Assembly: GCF_003574625.1 (NCBI RefSeq)
Contig: NZ_QNUJ01000006.1
Span: 310,001 to 374,000 of the forward strand
DNA: 64,000 nt
Direction: 5' to 3'
Source: Shinella zoogloeoides
GTDB taxonomy: Bacteria > Pseudomonadota > Alphaproteobacteria > Rhizobiales > Rhizobiaceae
Shown here: positions 60,252-64,000 of the stretch, one piece after another
Layout of the letters: each line of letters opens with the position of its first letter
Numbering within the stretch: the first letter of the stretch is position 1
Position numbers and translations under genes: made by a program
Notes under the pieces: generated by a model
The model's database searches: none
Seen by the model: only the letters and a program-made list of their open reading frames with translations
What the model was told of the DNA's origin: nothing

Positions 60252-61163
60252 ATGACCGATCGTCCCGTGCCGACCGAGGCGGGCATTCTCGCCTTCCACA
60301 AACGCTGCGAGGATTTTTACCCCGCCGATGCCGTCGATGCCGACATCATCCAGCAGCGCGCCTGGTACGATGCCCTCTGCGCAGCCTTTGATGCGCCGCC
60401 GCCGGCCGGCATGGTCAAGCGCGACGGGCTGGTGGCCGAGCGCATTCCGGTGCGCCGCTATCGCCCCGCGCAGGTGGCGAGCGAAACACGGCTCCTCTAC
60501 ATCCACGGTGGCGGTTTCGTCGTCGGCTCGCTCGAAAGCCACGACGCCATCTGTGCGGAGATTTCCGAGGCGGCCGGGGCGGAACTCGTCTCGGTCGACT
60601 ACCGCCTCTCGCCGGAACACGTCTGGCCCGCCGCCTTCGACGATTGCTGGGCGGTACTCGTCGAGCTTCTGCTGGAAAGCCATCCGGTCGTCGTGATCGG
60701 CGACAGCGCCGGCGGAAATCTTGCGGCTGGCCTCGTGCTGAAGGCGCGTGACGAGGGGCTGAAGGGCATAGCCGGGCAGGCATTGATCTATCCCGGCCTT
60801 GGCGGCGATCTCGTGTCCGGTTCCTATGTGGAAATGGCCGAGGCGCCGGGCCTCTCCACCGCCGACGTCGCCTATTATCGCGAAGTCTATGCGGCGCCGG
60901 GGGACGCGGCACATGCCTTCCCGTCGCGGGCGGAAAGTCTCGCCGGCCTGCCGCCGGCCTTTATCAGCGGGGCCTTTTTCGATCCGCTGCGTGACGATGC
61001 CCGGGCCTATGCCGCGCGGCTGATCCTTGCCGGCGTGCCGGTGGAATATCGTGAGGAAAAGCAGATGATCCATGCCTGGCTGCGCGCCCGTTTCATGAGC
61101 GAGGGCGCAAGGGCCGGCTTTGCGGCGCTTTGCGATGCCGTGCGCCGGATGGCCCACCCATGA
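60252..61163 (+). CDS. Alpha/beta hydrolase (HSL-type esterase)
   Basis: 303 residues. The oxyanion motif HGGGFVVGS and nucleophile elbow GDSAGGNLA (Ser) mark the hormone-sensitive-lipase family, with Asp/His near the end (FDPLRDDARAYA; MIHAWLRARF). It hydrolyses a small ester or amide in the cytoplasm. It lies 19 nt after lysE, and its stop overlaps the ACT-domain gene by 4 nt. Confidence 0.9.
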   Translation: MTDRPVPTEAGILAFHKRCEDFYPADAVDADIIQQRAWYDALCAAFDAPPPAGMVKRDGLVAERIPVRRYRPAQVASETRLLYIHGGGFVVGSLESHDAICAEISEAAGAELVSVDYRLSPEHVWPAAFDDCWAVLVELLLESHPVVVIGDSAGGNLAAGLVLKARDEGLKGIAGQALIYPGLGGDLVSGSYVEMAEAPGLSTADVAYYREVYAAPGDAAHAFPSRAESLAGLPPAFISGAFFDPLRDDARAYAARLILAGVPVEYREEKQMIHAWLRARFMSEGARAGFAALCDAVRRMAHP

Positions 61164-61574
61164 GCGGCGTTACCGATCTCGACGAGCTGTTGGCGACCAT
61201 GGAGCCGGCGCTGGTGGCAGGCAGTTTCGTCTATGCGAGCGTGCAGGCCAGCGATATCGCGGCCCATCTTGCGCGCGGGCCGATCGGCCTTTTCCGGGAG
61301 GAGGAGGGCATCACGCTGATCCTGCCGGCTGACGCCGCCGACGGGCTTTCCGCCAGCGGGCCGATGCGCATGATCACGCTCACGGTGCATTCCTCACTTG
61401 AAGCGGTGGGGCTGACGGCGGCCTTCGCCACGGACCAGCGCGGGCATCAGCGCCAATGTGGTTGCCGCCTTCCATCACGACCATATATTCGTGCCGGAGC
61501 GGGACGCCGAACGGGCGCTCGAAACGCTGCGGGCGCTATCCCGCGCGGCGCGTGACAAGGGAGAAACCAGATGA
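61160..61574 (+). pseudogene. ACT-domain (DUF2241-type) gene with a frameshift
   Basis: The first ~92 codons are intact in frame (MSGVTDLDELLATMEPALVA; MITLTVHSSLEAVGLTAAFA). The conserved second half, which reads GISANVVAAFHHDHIFVPER then DAERALETLRALSR, lies one frame over, from about 61,443. The shift falls near 61,430-61,445. In the restored frame the stop overlaps the next gene's ATG (61,571) by 4 nt, the coupling usual in this region, which supports this as the original gene. Cause: a real small deletion/insertion or a sequence error. Confidence 0.8.
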
Positions 61575-61921
61575 AATTCCAGCATTTTTCGGCCGCGATC
61601 CTGGCCTTCGGCATCGCGGCGGCCGCGCCGTCCGTCTCTCTTGCCGACGATGCCCCGGCGCCCATTCCCGCCTGCGCCATGTCCGGCTCCAAGAGCGTCT
61701 TCATCGGCGGCGCCCCGGCGCTGCGCCTTTCCGACGTGGTGAACTGCCCGCCGGAACTCTACGAGATCGTGCCGAGCGTGATGATCGAGGGCCAGCCCAT
61801 GGTGAAGTTTCGCAGCGGCGTCGGCGAGAAGGGCAATTGCACGGCGCGCGGCGACGAGACGGTGAGTGTCGAGGGGGAATCGGCGAGCCGGCTCGGGGAC
61901 GTGACCTGCACGCAGAATTGA
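61571..61921 (+). CDS. Exported PAAR-like protein
   Basis: 116 residues with a signal peptide (FQHFSAAILAFGIAAAAPSV...ADD). The mature part resembles PAAR repeats: GSKSVFIGGAPALRLSDVVN, then SVMIEGQPMVKFRSG and VSVEGESASRLGDVTC, with cysteines at 35, 59, 90 and 113. PAAR proteins usually cap VgrG spikes in type VI secretion and lack a Sec signal, so an exported form is unusual. No T6SS gene is in the window. It is coupled to the frameshifted ACT gene. Confidence 0.65.
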   Translation: MKFQHFSAAILAFGIAAAAPSVSLADDAPAPIPACAMSGSKSVFIGGAPALRLSDVVNCPPELYEIVPSVMIEGQPMVKFRSGVGEKGNCTARGDETVSVEGESASRLGDVTCTQN

Positions 61922-61965
61922 GCGAGGGCCACGTGCCCTGCGCCGGCCGTCGTGCTTGAGGCGTT

Positions 61966-62103
61966 GCCCCTCACCCTAACCCTCTCCCCGCAAGCGGGGA
62001 GAGGGGACTTGCCCCACGCAGCGCCGAAGATTCGGGAAAGCGCACGGCATATCTCCTTCGCCCGCAGCCACGGAGAAGGTGGCCGGCAGGCCGGATGAGG
62101 GGC
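61966..62103. repeat. Mosaic palindromic intergenic element, copy 3 (RIME-like)
   Basis: ~138 bp starting gcccctcaccctaaccctct and ending ccggatgaggggc, with inner palindrome ctctccccgcaagcggggag. Same outer ends as copies 1 and 2. It lies between convergent genes, before the ABC transporter terminator. Confidence 0.7.
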
Positions 62104-62113
62104 TACGCTGCTA

Positions 62114-62139
62114 CAAAAACGGGCGACTAAAGCCGCCCG
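62114..62139 (-). terminator. Terminator of the peptide-type ABC operon
   Basis: Stem cgggcg...cgcccg with aaaaa on its plus-strand left, giving a U-run on the minus strand, 8 nt past the ATPase stop. Confidence 0.75.
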
Positions 62140-62146
62140 CCTTCTA

Positions 62147-63778
62147 TCAATTCCCGGCACTCTCCATGCGCCGGGTCGTCAGTACCCGCTCCAGCCAGCC
62201 GATCTCCATTTCCGGGACGGATTTCAGCAGCAGGTCCGTGTAGTCGTCGAAGGGCGGTGAAAGCACCTTCGATTTAGGTCCGAAGCGCACGAGGCGTCCC
62301 CGGTGCATCACGGCCACGCTGTCGGCGATCGCGCGCACGATGGCGATGTCGTGGGTGATGAACATGTAGGAGACATGCGTTTCCTCCTGCAGCTTCAGGA
62401 GAAGCTTCAGGATGCCCTCGGCCACCAGCGGGTCGAGCGCGGAGGTCGGCTCGTCGCAGAGGATGAGTTCGGGCTTGGCCGCAAGCGCCCTTGCGATGGC
62501 GACGCGCTGCTTCTGGCCGCCGGAGAGCTCGGCGGGGTAGCGATCGGCGAAGCGGCCGCCCATTTCGATCTGGTCCAGCAACTCCTTGACCCGCTCGGTC
62601 TTCTCCCGGCCGCGCAGGCCATAGTAGAAGGTGAGGGGGCGGCCGATGATGTCGCGCACCGTCTGGCGCGGATTCATCGCGGTGTCGGCCATCTGGTAGA
62701 TCATCTGGATGCGGCGCAGCTCGTCGTTCGACCGGCCCTTCAGCGCTTTCGGCAAGGGCTTGCCGTCGAAGCTGATCGTGCCCTCCTGCGGGGGCAGGAG
62801 GCCGGTGATGACGCGGGCGAGGGTGGATTTGCCCGAGCCGGATTCGCCCACCACCGCCAGCGTCTGGCCCTTCGGCAGATGCAGGGACACGTCCTGCAGC
62901 ACCTTGAAGCCGTTGGAGTAGCCGGCGGTGACGTTCTCCACTTTCAGGAGCGTGTCCGTCTGGTCGGGCGCTTCGTCCCGGCCGGTGCCGCGCACGTTGA
63001 CCAGCGCCCGGGTGTAGTCCTGCGTCGGCTCTTCGATGATCTGTTTTACCGAGCCGTATTCCACCATCTTGCCGTGCCGGAGCACGAGGATGTCGTCCGT
63101 GATCTGCGCCACGACGGCAAGGTCGTGGGTGATGTAGAGCGCGGCCGTGTGGGTTTCCTCGATGGCATGCTTGATGGCGGCGAGCACGTCGATCTGCGTC
63201 GTCACGTCGAGCGCGGTGGTCGGCTCGTCGAAGATGATCAGCTCCGGATTGGGGCAGAGCGCCATGGCGGTCATGGCGCGCTGCAGCTGGCCGCCGGAGA
63301 CCTGGTGCGGATAACGCTGGCCGAAGGTGTCCGGGTTCGGCAGGCCGAGCACCTTGAAGAGGTAGAGCGCGCGCTTTTCCGCGTCCGCCCGGCTCATGAT
63401 GCCGTGTTTCAGCGAGGCCTCGATCACCTGCTCGCCGAGACGGTGGGCGGGGTTGAAGGCCGCGGCCGCCGATTGCGCGACGTAGCAGACCTTGCTGCCG
63501 CGCACTTTGCGGATGCCCGACGGCGAGAGCTTCAGGAGGTCCTCGCCGTTGAGCTTCACCTCGCCGCCGGTGATGCGCACCCCGCCGCGCCCGTAGGCGA
63601 GCGCGGTGAGGCCGATGGTGGACTTGCCGGCGCCGGATTCGCCGATGAGGCCGAGCACCTTGCCCTTCTGCACGTCGAAGTTCACGCCCTCGACGAGCGT
63701 CACGGTCTTCGGCGGTTCGCCGGGCGGGTAGCTCGTCGCCTCGATCTTGAGATTGCGGACGGAAAGAAGATCAGGCAT
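62147..63778 (-). CDS. Fused two-domain ABC transporter ATPase (peptide/nickel type, OppDF-like)
   Basis: 543 residues with two nucleotide-binding domains: Walker A GESGAGKSTIGL (46-57), then VSGGQLQRAM and Walker B LIIFDEPTTALD; second Walker A GESGSGKSTLAR, LSGGQKQRVAIARAL and LILCDEPTSALD. The fused OppD-OppF (YejF-like) form powers peptide or nickel uptake. It overlaps the permease stop by 8 nt. The operon continues beyond the window end. Confidence 0.93.
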   Translation of the reverse strand: MPDLLSVRNLKIEATSYPPGEPPKTVTLVEGVNFDVQKGKVLGLIGESGAGKSTIGLTALAYGRGGVRITGGEVKLNGEDLLKLSPSGIRKVRGSKVCYVAQSAAAAFNPAHRLGEQVIEASLKHGIMSRADAEKRALYLFKVLGLPNPDTFGQRYPHQVSGGQLQRAMTAMALCPNPELIIFDEPTTALDVTTQIDVLAAIKHAIEETHTAALYITHDLAVVAQITDDILVLRHGKMVEYGSVKQIIEEPTQDYTRALVNVRGTGRDEAPDQTDTLLKVENVTAGYSNGFKVLQDVSLHLPKGQTLAVVGESGSGKSTLARVITGLLPPQEGTISFDGKPLPKALKGRSNDELRRIQMIYQMADTAMNPRQTVRDIIGRPLTFYYGLRGREKTERVKELLDQIEMGGRFADRYPAELSGGQKQRVAIARALAAKPELILCDEPTSALDPLVAEGILKLLLKLQEETHVSYMFITHDIAIVRAIADSVAVMHRGRLVRFGPKSKVLSPPFDDYTDLLLKSVPEMEIGWLERVLTTRRMESAGN

Positions 63779-64000
63779 CGCCGCGTCCCCCCTTCAGGCT
63801 CGAGGTGCGTTTCATCAGCCAGTCGACGACGAGGTTGACGCAGATGGCCAGCCCCGCGATCGCGCCGCCCGGAATGAGGGCGGCCGAAATGCCGAAGATG
63901 ATGCCGTCCTTGTTGTCCTTCACCATGCCGCCCCAGTCTGCCGCCGGCGGCTGGATGCCGAGGCCGAGGAAGGAGAGGGTGGAAAGGAACAGGATCGAGA
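63771..64000 (-). CDS. Peptide-type ABC transporter permease, C-terminal part
   Basis: The visible C-terminal ~76 residues read in the minus frame include a permease segment LSFLGLGIQPPAADWGGMVK, typical of OppC/DppC-type permeases, then NKDGIIFG, a final TM helix (IPGGAIAGLAICVNLVVDWL) and the end RGDA. The N-terminus lies beyond 64,000. The stop overlaps the ATPase start by 8 nt. Confidence 0.85.
   Translation of the reverse strand, partial: SILFLSTLSFLGLGIQPPAADWGGMVKDNKDGIIFGISAALIPGGAIAGLAICVNLVVDWLMKRTSSLKGGRGDA

Noticed and set aside
1-64000. CRISPR arrays, rRNA genes, riboswitches
   Set aside because: No regularly spaced repeat arrays, rRNA signatures or recognised aptamer motifs were seen.

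Overview
The window looks like chromosomal DNA of a Rhizobiaceae member (Rhizobium/Ensifer/Agrobacterium/Shinella-like). The support is uniformly high GC, an Aap-type general amino-acid transporter, a DUF1989 protein, three copies of a mosaic palindromic intergenic element typical of rhizobia, and many overlapping start/stop gene pairs. Genus cannot be fixed from this sequence. There is no rRNA or CRISPR array.

Layout. 1-5.9 kb is core DNA: the end of a branched-chain amino-acid binding protein, a membrane alpha/beta-hydrolase, DUF1428, YjbQ, an NTF2-like protein and a SIMPL protein. 5.96-6.04 kb is a CAU-anticodon tRNA, best matched to tRNA-Ile2. From 6,025 to 23,854 lies a 17.8-kb genomic island bounded by an 18-bp direct repeat of the tRNA 3' end. 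It carries a tyrosine integrase next to the tRNA, small regulatory proteins, a two-gene PIN-domain unit, a four-gene hsdR-hsdM-hsdS-mrr restriction operon, an XRE regulator facing a secreted protein, a CoiA-like protein, and a DUF488 + second tyrosine recombinase pair. It has no structural phage genes and no conjugation genes, so it looks like an integrative island carrying defence functions.

24-37 kb is catabolic and sensory: a DUF1989 metalloprotein, a beta-propeller protein with a winged-helix regulator, an MFS carrier, an aapJQM-like uptake operon lacking its ATPase and continuing into an amidohydrolase, then a DctB-like kinase/FixJ-like regulator pair and a GlcG/HbpS-like secreted protein. 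37-43 kb holds a glutathione S-transferase, EptA (lipid A phosphoethanolamine transferase) followed by an OmpR/kinase pair (PmrAB-like logic), and an SDR.

43.8-51.5 kb holds a HAD hydrolase and a LysR regulator divergent from a translationally coupled operon of two large FAD oxidoreductase-GcvT fusions plus a PEP-mutase/isocitrate-lyase family enzyme. This is probably N-methylated amine or amino-acid catabolism. 52.4-57.9 kb is a complete polyamine-type ABC transporter with gamma-aminobutyraldehyde dehydrogenase (ydcSTUV-patD order), i.e. putrescine use. 58.5-62 kb holds a LysR/LysE divergent pair, an alpha/beta hydrolase, a frameshifted ACT-domain gene and an exported PAAR-like protein. The window ends inside a peptide/nickel-type ABC transporter.

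The most interesting candidates are the island's PIN + partner module, its paired recombination signals (arm-like repeats by both att sites), clustered operators for two small regulators, the exported PAAR-like protein, and the ATPase-less aap operon coupled to an amidohydrolase.
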